DNA of 64,000 bases from Actinomadura montaniterrae (GTDB lineage: Bacteria > Actinomycetota > Actinomycetes > Streptosporangiales > Streptosporangiaceae), in the NCBI RefSeq assembly GCF_008923365.1, contig NZ_WBMR01000013.1, forward strand, positions 1-64,000, written 5' to 3'. The notes beneath the pieces are model-generated. The model searched no databases. It was given only the letters and a program-made list of their open reading frames with translations, and was not told the DNA's origin. Positions 34,347 to 43,813 of this stretch are shown here, one piece after another. The position numbers and the translations under genes were made by a program. The stretch's first letter is position 1. Each line of letters opens with the position of its first letter.

Positions 34347-34994
34347 GTGAACTTCTGGGAGTATCTGGACAGCCGGCGCGAGCGGCTCCAGTTCGAGACG
34401 TGGCAGCACGCCAGCATGGTGTTCCAGTGCGTGCTGGCCGCGCTGGTGCTCGGGCTGCTGATCGGGCTCGCCGTCTACCGCAGCGGCCGGCTGTCCGCGG
34501 TGGCCACCAGCACCGCCGGGGTGATCTTCACGGTGCCGTCGCTGGCGCTGCTCGGCCTGCTCATCACGCCGCTCGGGCTCGGGGTGGCGCCGAGCGTCGT
34601 CGCGCTGACCCTGTACTCGCTGCTGCCGATCGTGCGGAACACGATCGTCGGGCTGGCCGGCGTCGACCGGACGCTGGTGGACGCGGCGCGCGGCATCGGG
34701 ATGACCCGCACCGCGATCCTGCTGCGCGTCGAGCTGCCGCTCGCGTGGCCGGTGATCCTCACCGGCGTCCGGGTGAGCACGCAGCTCGCGATGGGGATCG
34801 GCGCGATCGCCGCGTACGTGTCCGGGCCCGGGCTCGGCGAGCAGATCTTCTCCGGGCTGGCCCGGCTGGGCGGCGCCAACGCGATCAACATGACGCTCGC
34901 CGGGACGGTCCTGATCATCATCCTGGCGCTGCTGTTCGACGGCTGCTTCGTGCTGATCGGGCGGCTGACGACCCCGCGGGGCGTCCGTGTCTGA
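34347..34994 (+). CDS. Osmolyte ABC importer permease 1 (OpuCB-like)
   Basis: A 215-aa inner-membrane permease with about five or six helices and the BPD_transp_1 cytoplasmic loop (DAARGIGMTRTAILLRVELP) that docks the ATPase. TVPSLALLGLLITP and RNTIVGLAGVDRTL match the glycine betaine/choline (OpuC/OpuB/ProW) group. GTG 34347 has GGAGGGG 3 bp upstream. It overlaps the ATPase gene by 8 bp. It is the first gene of a four-gene importer operon. A ligand such as glycine betaine, carnitine, choline or ectoine cannot be told apart here. Confidence 0.88.
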   Translation: MNFWEYLDSRRERLQFETWQHASMVFQCVLAALVLGLLIGLAVYRSGRLSAVATSTAGVIFTVPSLALLGLLITPLGLGVAPSVVALTLYSLLPIVRNTIVGLAGVDRTLVDAARGIGMTRTAILLRVELPLAWPVILTGVRVSTQLAMGIGAIAAYVSGPGLGEQIFSGLARLGGANAINMTLAGTVLIIILALLFDGCFVLIGRLTTPRGVRV

Positions 34995-36213
34995 CGGCGG
35001 CGCGCGGGAGGCCGGCGGGGCGCGGGAGGCCGGCGGCCCGGCGACGGCCGCCGAGGACGACGGCGCGGGCCGCGGCGGGATCCGGCTGATCAACGTCACC
35101 AAGCGGTACCCGGGACAGGGCACGCCCGCCGTCGACGACGTCACGATGACGATCCGCAGCGGCGAGATCGTCGTGCTGCTCGGCCCGTCCGGCAGCGGCA
35201 AGACCACGATGATGCGGCTCATCAACCGGCTGATCGAGCCGACCTCCGGGAAGATCATCGTGGCCGGGCAGGACGCGATGGGCCTCGACCCGACCGAGCT
35301 GCGCCGGCACATCGGCTACGTGATCCAGAACGCCGGGCTGTTCCCGCACATGACGGTCGCGACGAACGTCGGACTCGTCCCGCAGATGCTGAAGTGGGAC
35401 AAGAAGCGGATCGCGGAGCGCGTCGACGAGCTGCTCGAACTCGTCGACCTCGACCCCGCGCAGTACCGCGACCGGTATCCGCGCGAGCTGTCCGGCGGCC
35501 AGCAGCAGCGCGTCGGCGTCGCGCGCGCGCTCGGCGCCGACCCGCCCGCCATGCTGATGGACGAGCCGTTCGGCGCCCTCGACCCGATCACCCGCGGCAA
35601 CCTGCAGGACTCGCTGCTGCGGCTCCAGGAGGAGCTCGGCAAGACGATCGTGTTCGTCACCCACGACATCGACGAGGCCCTCAAGCTCGGCGACCGCATC
35701 GCGATCCTCGACAAGGGCTCGCGGGTCGCGCAGTACGCGACGCCGCAGGAGATCCTGCTGAACCCGGCGGACGCGTACGTCGAGCAGTTCCTCGGCGGCG
35801 GGCAGGCGATGCGGCTGCTGCAGTTCAGCCGGGTCGCGGACGTCCCGCTGCAGGACGTCCCGCGGGCGCGGACCGGCGACGACGCGGCGGACGTCCGGCG
35901 CCGGATCGAGGACAGCGAGATCGGCTTCGCGATCGTCCTGGACGAGCGGGACCGTCCCGTCCGGTGGGCGCACCCGGAGGACGTGGAGGGCGTCAGCGGG
36001 CCGATCGGCGAGCGCGGCATGGCCGTCGCGCCGCCGATCCGGGCCCGCGACACCCTCCAGCAGGCCCTCGAGACGCTGATCCAGATCGAGCACGAGTGGG
36101 TGCCGGTCGTCGGGCCGCGCGGCGTCTACCGCGGCACGGTCACCCTCGGCACCCTGCAGAACGCGATCAAGGACATGAAGGACCGCGCGCGGACCCGGCG
36201 GCGGCCCTCGTGA
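34987..36213 (+). CDS. Osmolyte ABC importer ATPase with CBS domains (OpuCA/ProV-like)
   Basis: A 408-aa ATPase: Walker A GPSGSGKTT, signature ELSGGQQQRVGVARALGADP, Walker B AMLMDEPFGALDPITR, H-loop VTHDIDEALKLGDRIAIL. After the ATPase core (to about residue 270) comes a CBS-type region (GFAIVLDERDRPVRWAHPED; VPVVGPRGVYRGTVTLGTL) as in OpuCA, where CBS domains sense ionic strength or nucleotides. A low-complexity Ala/Gly-rich stretch covers residues 1-30. GTG 34987 overlaps the upstream permease by 8 bp; its stop overlaps the next permease start by 4 bp. Confidence 0.92.
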   Translation: MSDGGAREAGGAREAGGPATAAEDDGAGRGGIRLINVTKRYPGQGTPAVDDVTMTIRSGEIVVLLGPSGSGKTTMMRLINRLIEPTSGKIIVAGQDAMGLDPTELRRHIGYVIQNAGLFPHMTVATNVGLVPQMLKWDKKRIAERVDELLELVDLDPAQYRDRYPRELSGGQQQRVGVARALGADPPAMLMDEPFGALDPITRGNLQDSLLRLQEELGKTIVFVTHDIDEALKLGDRIAILDKGSRVAQYATPQEILLNPADAYVEQFLGGGQAMRLLQFSRVADVPLQDVPRARTGDDAADVRRRIEDSEIGFAIVLDERDRPVRWAHPEDVEGVSGPIGERGMAVAPPIRARDTLQQALETLIQIEHEWVPVVGPRGVYRGTVTLGTLQNAIKDMKDRARTRRRPS

Positions 36214-37034
36214 GCGGGGGCCCGCCGCCCGCCGCCGCGGCGCCGTCCGGGGAGGCGCCGGCGGAGAACCCGGCCGCCGCCGGGGAGCCGCGCGAGTCGC
36301 TGCACACCCCGACCGGGCGGTCCTGGCGGTCGTGGCTGGAGCCGGTCGCGATCGTCCTGATCGGCGCCGCGTGGCTGCTGTACGTGGAGAACTCGGACCT
36401 CGACAGCATCGCCCGGCGCAGCCTCGCGACCCGGTACGTCGGGCAGAAGACGTGGGAGCACATCGAGCTGACCGTCGTGTCGACGCTCGCCGTCCTGGTG
36501 ATCGCGATCCCGCTCGGCGTCCTGCTGAGCCGCCGGTGGGCGCGTCCGGCGACGCCGTTCGTGCTGGCGGTCGCCAACATCGGGCAGTCCGCGCCCGCGA
36601 TCGGCGTCGTGGTGCTGCTCGCCGTCATCTGGGGCATCGGCTTCTGGACGGCCGTCGTCGCGCTCGTCGCCTACGGGGTGCTGCCGGCGCTCCGCAACAC
36701 CATGGTCGGCCTCCAGCAGGTCGACCCGACCCTCACCGACGCGGGGCGCGGCATCGGGATGTCGCCGGGCACGGTGCTGCGCCGCGTCGAGCTGCCCCTC
36801 GCCGTGCCGGTCATCCTCGCCGGGATCCGCACCACGCTCGTGCTCATGGTCGGGACGGCCAGCATCGCCGCGTTCATCAGCGGCGGCGGCCTCGGCGACC
36901 TCATCACCAGCGGCGTCAGCACGCAGCGCACCCCGGTGCTGCTCACCGGCTGCGTCCTCATCGCGCTGCTCGCGCTGCTCATCGACTGGCTCGGCGGGAT
37001 GGCGACCCGGCTGCTGGCGCCGAAGGGGCTGTGA
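36210..37034 (+). CDS. Osmolyte ABC importer permease 2 (OpuCD-like)
   Basis: A 274-aa permease. A Pro/Ala-rich cytoplasmic N-terminus (to about 40) precedes about six helices. The EAA-type loop is DAGRGIGMSPGTVLRRVELP, and NIGQSAPAIGVVVLLAVIWG and GGGLGDLITSGVSTQRTPVL match OpuC/ProW permeases. GTG 36210 overlaps the ATPase stop (GTGA) and its own stop overlaps the next start (TGATG). It forms a heterodimeric channel with the first permease. Confidence 0.9.
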   Translation: MSGGPPPAAAAPSGEAPAENPAAAGEPRESLHTPTGRSWRSWLEPVAIVLIGAAWLLYVENSDLDSIARRSLATRYVGQKTWEHIELTVVSTLAVLVIAIPLGVLLSRRWARPATPFVLAVANIGQSAPAIGVVVLLAVIWGIGFWTAVVALVAYGVLPALRNTMVGLQQVDPTLTDAGRGIGMSPGTVLRRVELPLAVPVILAGIRTTLVLMVGTASIAAFISGGGLGDLITSGVSTQRTPVLLTGCVLIALLALLIDWLGGMATRLLAPKGL

Positions 37035-38002
37035 TGCGGCGGCGGCTCCTCGCGGCGGCGCTGGCGCCGGTCCTCGCGCTCACAGGGTGCGGGCTCAAGC
37101 CGGCCTCGGCGTTCATCCCGCACATCGAGCCCGCCGGCATCCGCCCCATCCCGGACCTGAAGGACGCGACGATCCGCGTCACCTCGAAGGAGTTCACCGA
37201 GCAGATCATCCTCGGCAAGATCGCGGTGCTGGCGCTCACCGCCGCCGGCGCGAACGCGGTCGACCACACCAACGTGCAGGGCAGCGTCACCGCCCGCAAG
37301 TCCATCACCAGCGGCGACAACGACCTCGCCTGGGAGTACACCGGCACCGGCTGGATCACCTACCTCGGGCAGGAGAACCCGATCCCGGACCCGCAGAAGC
37401 AGTTCGAGGCCGTCCGCGACCTGGACATGAAACGCAACCACATCGCGTGGCTGGCGCCTCCGGCGCCGCTCAACAACACCTATGCGATGGCCGTCACGAC
37501 CGCGAACCAGAAACGGTTCGGGCTCACCGACCTGTCCGACATGGTGAAGGTGCCGGCGGGGCAGCGGACGTTCTGCGTCGACCCCGAATTCTTCGCCCGC
37601 AACGACGGCCTGCGCGGAATGCTCAAGGCGTACGGGCTGTCCTACGGGTCGAGCGTCCCCGCCACGAACGTGCGGCAGATGTCATCGGGCGTCGTCTACA
37701 ACGCCACGTCGAGCGGGAAATGCACCTTCGGCGAGGTGTTCACCACCGACGGCCGCATCCAGGCTCTCCACCTGCACGTCCTCGGCGACAGCAAGCACTT
37801 CTTCCCGAACTACAACCCGGCCATCACCGTCCGCGACTCGGTGCTGCGCGCGCATCCCGAACTCACGGGCCTCTTCGCGAAGATCAGCCCGAGGCTGACG
37901 ACGACCGTCATGCGGAACCTCAACAGCAAGGTCGACGTGAACGGAGACGACCCGGTGCTCGTCGCCCGCGACTGGATGCGCGAACAGGGACTCGTCAAAT
38001 AG
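37034..38002 (+). CDS. Osmolyte ABC importer binding lipoprotein (OpuCC/ProX-like)
   Basis: A 322-aa substrate-binding lipoprotein. The signal peptide ends in the lipobox LTGC (Cys at about residue 19). The mature protein has the OpuAC fold: [39 protein letters not shown], and a [20 protein letters not shown] region. Aromatic-rich loops would cage a quaternary ammonium group, so glycine betaine, choline or similar is the likely ligand. It is the last gene of the importer operon and overlaps the convergent cobQ by 8 bp. Confidence 0.9.
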   Translation: MRRRLLAAALAPVLALTGCGLKPASAFIPHIEPAGIRPIPDLKDATIRVTSKEFTEQIILGKIAVLALTAAGANAVDHTNVQGSVTARKSITSGDNDLAWEYTGTGWITYLGQENPIPDPQKQFEAVRDLDMKRNHIAWLAPPAPLNNTYAMAVTTANQKRFGLTDLSDMVKVPAGQRTFCVDPEFFARNDGLRGMLKAYGLSYGSSVPATNVRQMSSGVVYNATSSGKCTFGEVFTTDGRIQALHLHVLGDSKHFFPNYNPAITVRDSVLRAHPELTGLFAKISPRLTTTVMRNLNSKVDVNGDDPVLVARDWMREQGLVK

Positions 38003-39494
38003 CCGGTGCGCCGCCTGGCGGCACCACGGGCAGATCGCCCGGCGCGCCCTTCTCGATGAGCCGCCACACGGCGTCGGTGTCGAGATGCTCCTCGACGAGG
38101 TCGCCGAGCGCGTCGAAGGTCGCCTCCCGCAACGCGGCGAACCCGACGTCCGGCGCCGGGGTGAAATCGCGCCCGGCCGTTTCCGCGACGTCCTTCAGGA
38201 ACGCCCGCCGGAATCCGTCGTTCTCCATGGTGCCGTGCCACGTCGTCCCCCAGACGGCGCCCACACGGCACCCGTCGAGGAATGGCTCGCCGCCTTCCAC
38301 GGACACGATGCCGTGGTGGATCTCGTAGCCGTCGACGTTCTCGCCATAGGCGCTTCCTCGCGGCCGTCCGAGCGTCTTGTCGCTCTCGAAAACGACCCTC
38401 GCAGGCAGCAGGCCGAGCCCTTCGACGAGCCCGGTCCCCGATTCCACGGGGTCCTCGATCCGCTTCGCGAGCATCTGGTGGCCGCCGCAGATGCCGAGCA
38501 CCGGACGCCCTTCCCGGGCCCGCCGCACGACCTCGTCCGCCATTCCGCGCTCGCGCAGCCACGCCAGGTCGCTGACCGTCGCCCGCGTCCCCGGCAGCAC
38601 GACGAGATCGGCCTCCGCGAGATCCCCCGGGCTGGCCGCATAGCGCACCACGACGCCCGGCTCGCACGCCAGCGCGTCCATGTCGGTGAAATTCGAAATG
38701 CGCGGGAACCGCACGACCGCGATCCGCAGCGTCTGCCTCCCGAAAGGCGCGGCGGCGTCCGGACGCGGCGCGTCCAGGGCGAGCGTGTCCTCGGAATCCA
38801 GGTAAAGCCCGAGCGTCCACGGCAGCACGCCCAGCACGGGACGCCCGGTGAGCCGCCGCAACTGCTCGAGCCCCGGCTCCAGCAGTTCCTTCGCGCCCCG
38901 GAACTTGTTGACGACGAAACCCGCGACGAGCGCCTGATCGGCCGGCTCCAGCAGGGCCACGGTCCCGAACAGCGACGCGAACACCCCGCCCCGGTCGATG
39001 TCCCCGACCACGACGACCGGCAGGTCCGCCATTCTCGCGAGCCCCATGTTGACGATGTCCCCGGCCCGCAGATTGATCTCCGCCGGGCTCCCCGCGCCCT
39101 CGCAGACCACCACCTCGTACTCGCTCCGGAGCTCGTCCAGGCTCTCCTTCACGACGCCGCGCAGCCATTCCTTGTGGTCGCCGTACTGGAGCGCGTCCAC
39201 CTCGGCGACCGGCCGGCCCAGCACCACGACCTGGCTGCGCCGGTCGCTGCCCGGCTTCAGCAGCACCGGGTTCATCACCGCGCGCGGCTCCACCCCGGCC
39301 GCCTGCGCCTGCATGTACTGCGCCCGCCCCATCTCGGCGCCGTCCGCCGTCACCATCGAGTTCAGCGACATGTTCTGCGCCTTGAACGGCGCCACCTTCA
39401 CGCCCCGCCGCGCCAGCCACCGGCACAACCCGGCGGTCACCACGCTCTTCCCCGCGTCGGACGTCGTCCCCGCGACCAGCAGACCGCCGCTCAC
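37995..39494 (-). CDS. cobQ: Cobyric acid synthase CobQ/CbiP
   Basis: A 499-aa two-domain enzyme. The N-terminal ATP-dependent synthetase domain has [20 protein letters not shown] and [12 protein letters not shown]. The C-terminal class-I glutamine amidotransferase-like domain has [20 protein letters not shown] (nucleophile Cys) and a His in GYEIHHG. It amidates adenosylcobyrinic a,c-diamide at four positions. GTG 39494 overlaps the cbiB stop by 4 bp. Together with cbiB this is a late-step cobalamin cluster. Confidence 0.95.
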   Translation of the reverse strand: MSGGLLVAGTTSDAGKSVVTAGLCRWLARRGVKVAPFKAQNMSLNSMVTADGAEMGRAQYMQAQAAGVEPRAVMNPVLLKPGSDRRSQVVVLGRPVAEVDALQYGDHKEWLRGVVKESLDELRSEYEVVVCEGAGSPAEINLRAGDIVNMGLARMADLPVVVVGDIDRGGVFASLFGTVALLEPADQALVAGFVVNKFRGAKELLEPGLEQLRRLTGRPVLGVLPWTLGLYLDSEDTLALDAPRPDAAAPFGRQTLRIAVVRFPRISNFTDMDALACEPGVVVRYAASPGDLAEADLVVLPGTRATVSDLAWLRERGMADEVVRRAREGRPVLGICGGHQMLAKRIEDPVESGTGLVEGLGLLPARVVFESDKTLGRPRGSAYGENVDGYEIHHGIVSVEGGEPFLDGCRVGAVWGTTWHGTMENDGFRRAFLKDVAETAGRDFTPAPDVGFAALREATFDALGDLVEEHLDTDAVWRLIEKGAPGDLPVVPPGGAPAI

Positions 39495-40393
39495 CGCAGC
39501 CCCCACACCAGCGCCGCCGCCGCGAACGTCACCGCCGCCGACAACCGCACCGCCCTGCCTATATCGCGGACCTCCGGAGCCCGCCCGTCTCCCATTTCCG
39601 GCCGATGCTCCACCGCGCCTCCGTACGAATTCGTCCCGCCCAGCCTCACACCCAACGCCCCCGCGAACGCGGCCTCGCACCGTCCCGCGTTGGGGCTCGG
39701 ATGATTGCCGCCGTCCCGCCGCAGCACCCGCCAGGCGCCCCGTCCCGAGCAAAGGACGACGAGCATTCCCGTCAGCCGCGCCGGAACCCAGTTCGCCGCG
39801 TCGTCCAACCGCGCCGCCGCCCACCCGAACCGCTCATAGCGCGGATTCCGGTAGCCGACCATCGCGTCCAGAGTGTTGACGGCCCGATACGCTAGCAGCC
39901 CCGGAACACCGCCCACGGCCCCCCACACCAGCGGGGCGATGGCCGCGTCCGACGTGTTCTCCGCCACCGATTCCACGGTCGCCCGCGCCAATGCCGCCTC
40001 GTCCAATCCCTTGGGATCCCGCGCGCACAAATGCGAAAGCCGCCCCCGCGCGGCCTCCAAGTCGCCGTCCTCCAGAATCCGCTCCATGGCGATCCCTTCA
40101 CGCCCCAAAGACGTCCCGCCCAGAACAGCCCACGTGGCGGCAGCCGTGACCACGATCCTCAAAGGCCCCCGCGCCACCCGCTCCAGCAGAACCCCCGAAG
40201 CCACGGCACCGCCCACCAGAACCCCGGCATGAACAACGCCCGCCGCCCGCGAATCCCGATAAACGACCCGCTCGAACCTCGCCGCCAATCGCCCGAACCC
40301 CGCGACCGGATGCCCCCTCCGCGGATCCCCCAGAAGCGCGTCCAGCGCCACCCCAAGAACCAGCCCCTCAGCAGAGCCGCGCATCAAGCTCAT
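39491..40393 (-). CDS. cbiB: Adenosylcobinamide-phosphate synthase CbiB/CobD
   Basis: A 300-aa inner-membrane protein with four or more hydrophobic segments. [20 protein letters not shown] at the N-terminus, [35 protein letters not shown] and LGGTNSYGG are the family signatures. It attaches aminopropanol phosphate to cobyric acid. ATG 40393 has GGAG 10 bp upstream and lies inside the end of the upstream phosphotransferase gene (26-bp overlap). Co-transcribed with cobQ. Confidence 0.93.
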   Translation of the reverse strand: MSLMRGSAEGLVLGVALDALLGDPRRGHPVAGFGRLAARFERVVYRDSRAAGVVHAGVLVGGAVASGVLLERVARGPLRIVVTAAATWAVLGGTSLGREGIAMERILEDGDLEAARGRLSHLCARDPKGLDEAALARATVESVAENTSDAAIAPLVWGAVGGVPGLLAYRAVNTLDAMVGYRNPRYERFGWAAARLDDAANWVPARLTGMLVVLCSGRGAWRVLRRDGGNHPSPNAGRCEAAFAGALGVRLGGTNSYGGAVEHRPEMGDGRAPEVRDIGRAVRLSAAVTFAAAALVWGLR

Positions 40394-41156
40394 CCCAGTG
40401 ACGCTCCAACCAGTCCTGCGCCCGCCGGATCCGCGGGCCCGCCCCACCCTGCCAGATCCGCGCCCAGCCGCCGCCTCCGGCCGCCCTCGCCCGCATCGCC
40501 TCGTACGACCGCTCGAACCGCACCCGCGCCGCCGGCAGCACCTCCCGCCGCCGCTCCCGGTCCAGCCCGTACGCGTCGCAGAAGATCCGCACCCGCCGCG
40601 CGACGTCCGCCCCGTAGAGCAGCGCGTCCCGGTCCGCCGGATCGGCGATCGGCGCCCAGTGCCGCAGCGCCGTCACCACGTCGTACAACCGCGTCGTCGG
40701 CCGCGCCAGATCGAAGTCGATCAACGCCGCCGGCGTCCCGTCCCGGAACACCACGTTCTCCGGCGTCACATCGCAGTGCCCGATCAGCTCCGGAGGCCCG
40801 TCCAGATTGGACGCCTCCCGGTCCCAGCCGTCCTCGGGCACCCCGTACGAGACCACCGCCTCGTGATACCGCCGCAGCAGCACCGCGACGCCCCGCAGCG
40901 CGTCCTCCGACACCGCGTACTCCGGCAGCGGCCGGTGCGGGACGTCCCCCGGCACCCAGCCGAGGATCTCCCGCCCGCGCCCGTCCACCCCGAGCACCCG
41001 CGGCGCCCCGTCGAACCCGGCCCCCTCCAGGTGCCGCAGCAGCCCGTGCACCGCCGCGCTGTGCGCCCGAAGCGGCCTGCGCACCGTGTCCCCCACCCGC
41101 ACCACGCCCTCCGTCACGTCCCCGCCGGAGAGCGGCACCTCACTGTCCACCGCCAC
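40368..41156 (-). CDS. APH-family phosphotransferase
   Basis: A 262-aa kinase of the aminoglycoside/choline phosphotransferase fold. The catalytic loop is IGHCDVTPENVVFRDG (HxDxxxxN) and the metal-binding Asp is in ALIDFDLARPT. Its N-lobe is short (VRVGDTVRRPLRA, then GLLRHLEGAGFDGAPRVLGV). The start is uncertain; GTG 41156 has a GGGG stretch nearby and GTG 41150 is an alternative. It overlaps cbiB by 26 bp. A true role in cobalamin synthesis (for example phosphorylating a linker or salvaged precursor) is possible, but a general small-molecule kinase is equally likely. Confidence 0.8.
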   Translation of the reverse strand: MAVDSEVPLSGGDVTEGVVRVGDTVRRPLRAHSAAVHGLLRHLEGAGFDGAPRVLGVDGRGREILGWVPGDVPHRPLPEYAVSEDALRGVAVLLRRYHEAVVSYGVPEDGWDREASNLDGPPELIGHCDVTPENVVFRDGTPAALIDFDLARPTTRLYDVVTALRHWAPIADPADRDALLYGADVARRVRIFCDAYGLDRERRREVLPAARVRFERSYEAMRARAAGGGGWARIWQGGAGPRIRRAQDWLERHWDELDARLC

Positions 41157-41284
41157 AGCACCCCAAGATATGACCCTTCGCCCACCGCCCCGTCCCGACG
41201 CGTCCCCTGGTGGCACCGTTATGGATGTGGAGCCGGAGGACGCTCAGCCTTACACTGTGTCCCGGCGTCCCGCCGGGCCGCCGA

Positions 41285-41361
41285 GCGCCCGTAGCTCAGC
41301 TGGATAGAGCATCGGTCTTCTAAACCGACGGTCGCGGGTTCGAATCCTGCCGGGCGCGCCA
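41285..41361 (+). tRNA. tRNA-Arg (anticodon UCU)
   Basis: A full cloverleaf: acceptor GCGCCCG paired with CGGGCGC, D-arm GCTC...GAGC, anticodon stem TCGGT/ACCGA with loop CTTCTAA (anticodon TCT), T-arm GCGGGTTCGAATCCTGC and encoded CCA after the G discriminator. It reads AGA (and AGG), rare codons in a GC-rich genome. The flank immediately downstream contains a gene remnant, and tRNA genes are common integration sites. Confidence 0.97.
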
Positions 41362-41585
41362 CCCCTGACCAGCACAAACGCACACACAACCCAAGATCCA
41401 CACCCGCCGCGCCTTCTGGTGACCATCCTCGGGTTCGACGCCATCACGGCCGAACCATTGCCGCGAACGCGAGGCCAGTACCGCGACGGCCCGTTCCGGC
41501 ACACCAGTACCGGTCGTTGCGTGCAAGGGCGCTGGACCCTTTCCACGGTCCGACAGGAGCCGTTGCCGATCGCGCCTGCAGTGCG

Positions 41586-41850
41586 GGGGCGTCTCAGATC
41601 AGGTTGGACGGCCTTGGCCTCCACCGGGGACAGACCGGGGACCTTGGACGCGTCGAAGCGGCAGCGGCGCGGTTCGGCGATCCCTCCGTTGACAACGCCG
41701 TCATCACGGTCGCACGCGGTCACGGCGGCGGCATTCGCCAGCGCACTCTTGAGCGTGAACAATCCATCGGGCCCGAGCAGTTCGTTGACGACTACAGCGG
41801 GCCATGCCCCGGTGATGACCAGTCGCTTCCAGTTGGCGGCAGGTGGAAAC
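41586..41850 (-). pseudogene. Tannase/feruloyl esterase fragment
   Basis: About 85 codons on the minus strand match the middle of tannase/feruloyl-esterase family enzymes: GGALDGFPPAANWKRL corresponds to the 'GAPAxNWTRF' region, then WPAVVVNELLG, and ACDRDDGVVNGGIAEPRRCR with the family's Cys-rich 'ACDxxDGVxDG...PxxCxFD' motif. No catalytic Ser region or C-terminus is present and the frame continues into unrelated sequence at both ends. It lies between the tRNA and an intact gene and looks like a decayed insert. The rest of 41362-41934 shows no other gene. Confidence 0.65.
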
Positions 41851-41934
41851 CCGTCGAGCGCTCCACCAACCAGACCTCGGCCTGGTCCGCTCTGGCTTCG
41901 GCGAAGCCGCATGGGCGACCAGTGCGTTGCCAGC

Positions 41935-43074
41935 TCAGCCGGTGAAGGTGTGCCAGTCGATGTCCAGGGGGTTGAGCAGGCCGGGGTGGGTGGCGGCGAC
42001 GCTGACCCAGCAGTCGTCGATGTCCGGGGCGCTGTGCTCTGGTGGGCCGGGATACAGGCAGGCGATGCGGCCGGGCGCCACGGCGAAGGTGACCGGTTCC
42101 CGCTCGGCCGGCAGTGGTTGCAGCGGAACACGCTGCCAGCCACCGACCAGCGCCAGGGCCTGCCGCCGCGAGAGCGTGGAGGCCACTCCCCGATAGGGCC
42201 CGTGGGCGGCGGCCGCGTACAGCGCGAACTGCAGTAGGAAACCACTCAGAGGCTCCCGCTCACGCCACGGCGCCCTCTGGTGGATTCCGCTCAGCCACCC
42301 GTCCCGGTCGTCGCGTATCTCCTCGTGCTGGACCGCCAATACCGGCGGATCATCCCCTTCGGGCACAAGCCGCCAGCCGGGCCCGTGGTCACCGTCCCTG
42401 CCGAGCCGGATCCTTCCGCTCTGGTCGACCTCCAGTTCGGCGGACGGATACAGGAACCCGCCGTGGAATCTGCGGCCCAGCAGATCAGGATGGTGGTGGG
42501 CAAGCCGGTAGAAGTCGGCCAGCACCGGAGGCACCGCGATCTGCGGCGGAGCTTGAAACTCGGGCCGCCAGGCGGGACGCAGCCGGCGCGGGAACCAACC
42601 CGCCACGAACTGCCACAGCGCTCGGCGCCGATCGGTCAAGGCGTGCTCCAGCCATCCGACCGGTGCCGGCTCGGCCACGGGAACCAGCAACGACCGCTGC
42701 AGATCCAACTCCTCCCAGTCCACCGGTCCATCAAGGACGACAACGGCCGCGCGGCCGGGCAGGGGATGGGTGGACCTGAGCGAACCCCGCCCCCACCCCA
42801 AGTCCGCCAAGCCCCCGGGCATCCACAACAGCACTCGGCACCGCAGATCGTCGAAGTTCTCCAGGAGCAGCCCGGTGTGTTCGTCGAACGCGACCGGCTG
42901 CCACGGCAGGACGACCTCGCGCGCCTGCCACGGATGTTCGAGGCGCTCCGGGGCCTCGGTGATCAGGACGGCCGTGCCATCAGGCTCCATCAGCACCTGG
43001 ACGCCACCGGCCACGAACCTCTGCGTGCCGGGCCCGGCCAGCCGATACGCGGCGTCCTCGCCGATGATCTTCAT
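41935..43074 (-). CDS. Hypothetical protein with SUKH/SMI1-KNR4-like features
   Basis: A 379-aa cytoplasmic protein, family not firmly recognised. Segments such as PPVLADFYRLAHHHPDLLGR, ELEVDQSGRIRLG and WRLVPEGDDPPVLAVQHEEI resemble the SMI1/KNR4 (SUKH) fold, used in many toxin immunity proteins. No toxin gene is visible adjacent. ATG 43074 opens a helical N-terminus without signal peptide. Bases 43075-43341 upstream hold no gene I can support. Confidence 0.55.
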   Translation of the reverse strand: MKIIGEDAAYRLAGPGTQRFVAGGVQVLMEPDGTAVLITEAPERLEHPWQAREVVLPWQPVAFDEHTGLLLENFDDLRCRVLLWMPGGLADLGWGRGSLRSTHPLPGRAAVVVLDGPVDWEELDLQRSLLVPVAEPAPVGWLEHALTDRRRALWQFVAGWFPRRLRPAWRPEFQAPPQIAVPPVLADFYRLAHHHPDLLGRRFHGGFLYPSAELEVDQSGRIRLGRDGDHGPGWRLVPEGDDPPVLAVQHEEIRDDRDGWLSGIHQRAPWREREPLSGFLLQFALYAAAAHGPYRGVASTLSRRQALALVGGWQRVPLQPLPAEREPVTFAVAPGRIACLYPGPPEHSAPDIDDCWVSVAATHPGLLNPLDIDWHTFTG

Positions 43075-43341
43075 GACCGTGACCGTAGCCGTCCCACCCA
43101 GCCTCGGGGGTACATACCGGGTTAGGCGAGACGCCCGCTCGTCGGCGCCCGGGACCGGTCACCCGCCGCTGGCGCTTCCCCGAACGACCGACGAACCCCG
43201 TTCACCACTCGGCACCGATGTGGTGCCGGACATAGATTCGTCGGCCAGCCGCGTCCGCGTCCGAGGAGAGCAGGACGGTCGTTGTCAGTGACGCCGTGAA
43301 GGATGCGATGGAGACCGGGACAGCAGACGAAGGGGGCAAGT

Positions 43342-43686
43342 GTGGTGGCCGTGACGAACCAGAAGGTGCTCGAACACGAGTTCCTCACCGGGATGTACAA
43401 CGACGGGTACTTCCCTGATCACCTCGTCGATAAGGGCGAGGCGATCCTGCTGAGTCTGTGCGAGCGGATCGAGGTCGGCCGGCCCGCCGATCTGGCGGCG
43501 CTTTACACGCTGACGCACGCCGCGACCGAGCAGTTCAACGCCCTGCAGACGGAGTTCGAGGCGGCCGGCAGCGAGATCGAGACGGTCGCCCGCGATGTGA
43601 TCGGCGAAGAGTTCTGGTTCGTGGCCACCGCCTACGACTTCGACGGAGCCGACATCGAGGAGCTGATCGCCACCCGGGACTGGTGA
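43342..43686 (+). CDS. DUF5713 family protein
   Basis: A 114-aa acidic protein with the DUF5713 signature run: LEHEFLTGMYNDGYFPDHLV, GEAILLSLCERIE, DLAALYTLTHAATEQFNAL, AAGSEIETVARDVIGEEFW, and the end DIEELIATRDW. It is all helical and cytoplasmic. Function unknown. GTG 43342 has AGGGGG 6 bp upstream; further GTG codons at 43345 and 43351 are in frame. Confidence 0.85.
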   Translation: MVAVTNQKVLEHEFLTGMYNDGYFPDHLVDKGEAILLSLCERIEVGRPADLAALYTLTHAATEQFNALQTEFEAAGSEIETVARDVIGEEFWFVATAYDFDGADIEELIATRDW

Positions 43687-43813
43687 ACCCACGCCCGCCG
43701 ACCTCGCTCTGGACCATCGCGCCCTCGGCAGCGCCCAGGCTCAGCAGCGCGCCTGCCAACCGCAGCAGACAACGGCGCCGAACCGGCTGTGAGCGACACG
43801 CATCATAAGTCGC

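Noticed and set aside
41285-41361. tRNA-Arg as an occupied attachment site with a bounded element
   Set aside because: I could not see a second copy of the tRNA 3' end or any integrase or excisionase gene in the window, so no element borders are claimed.
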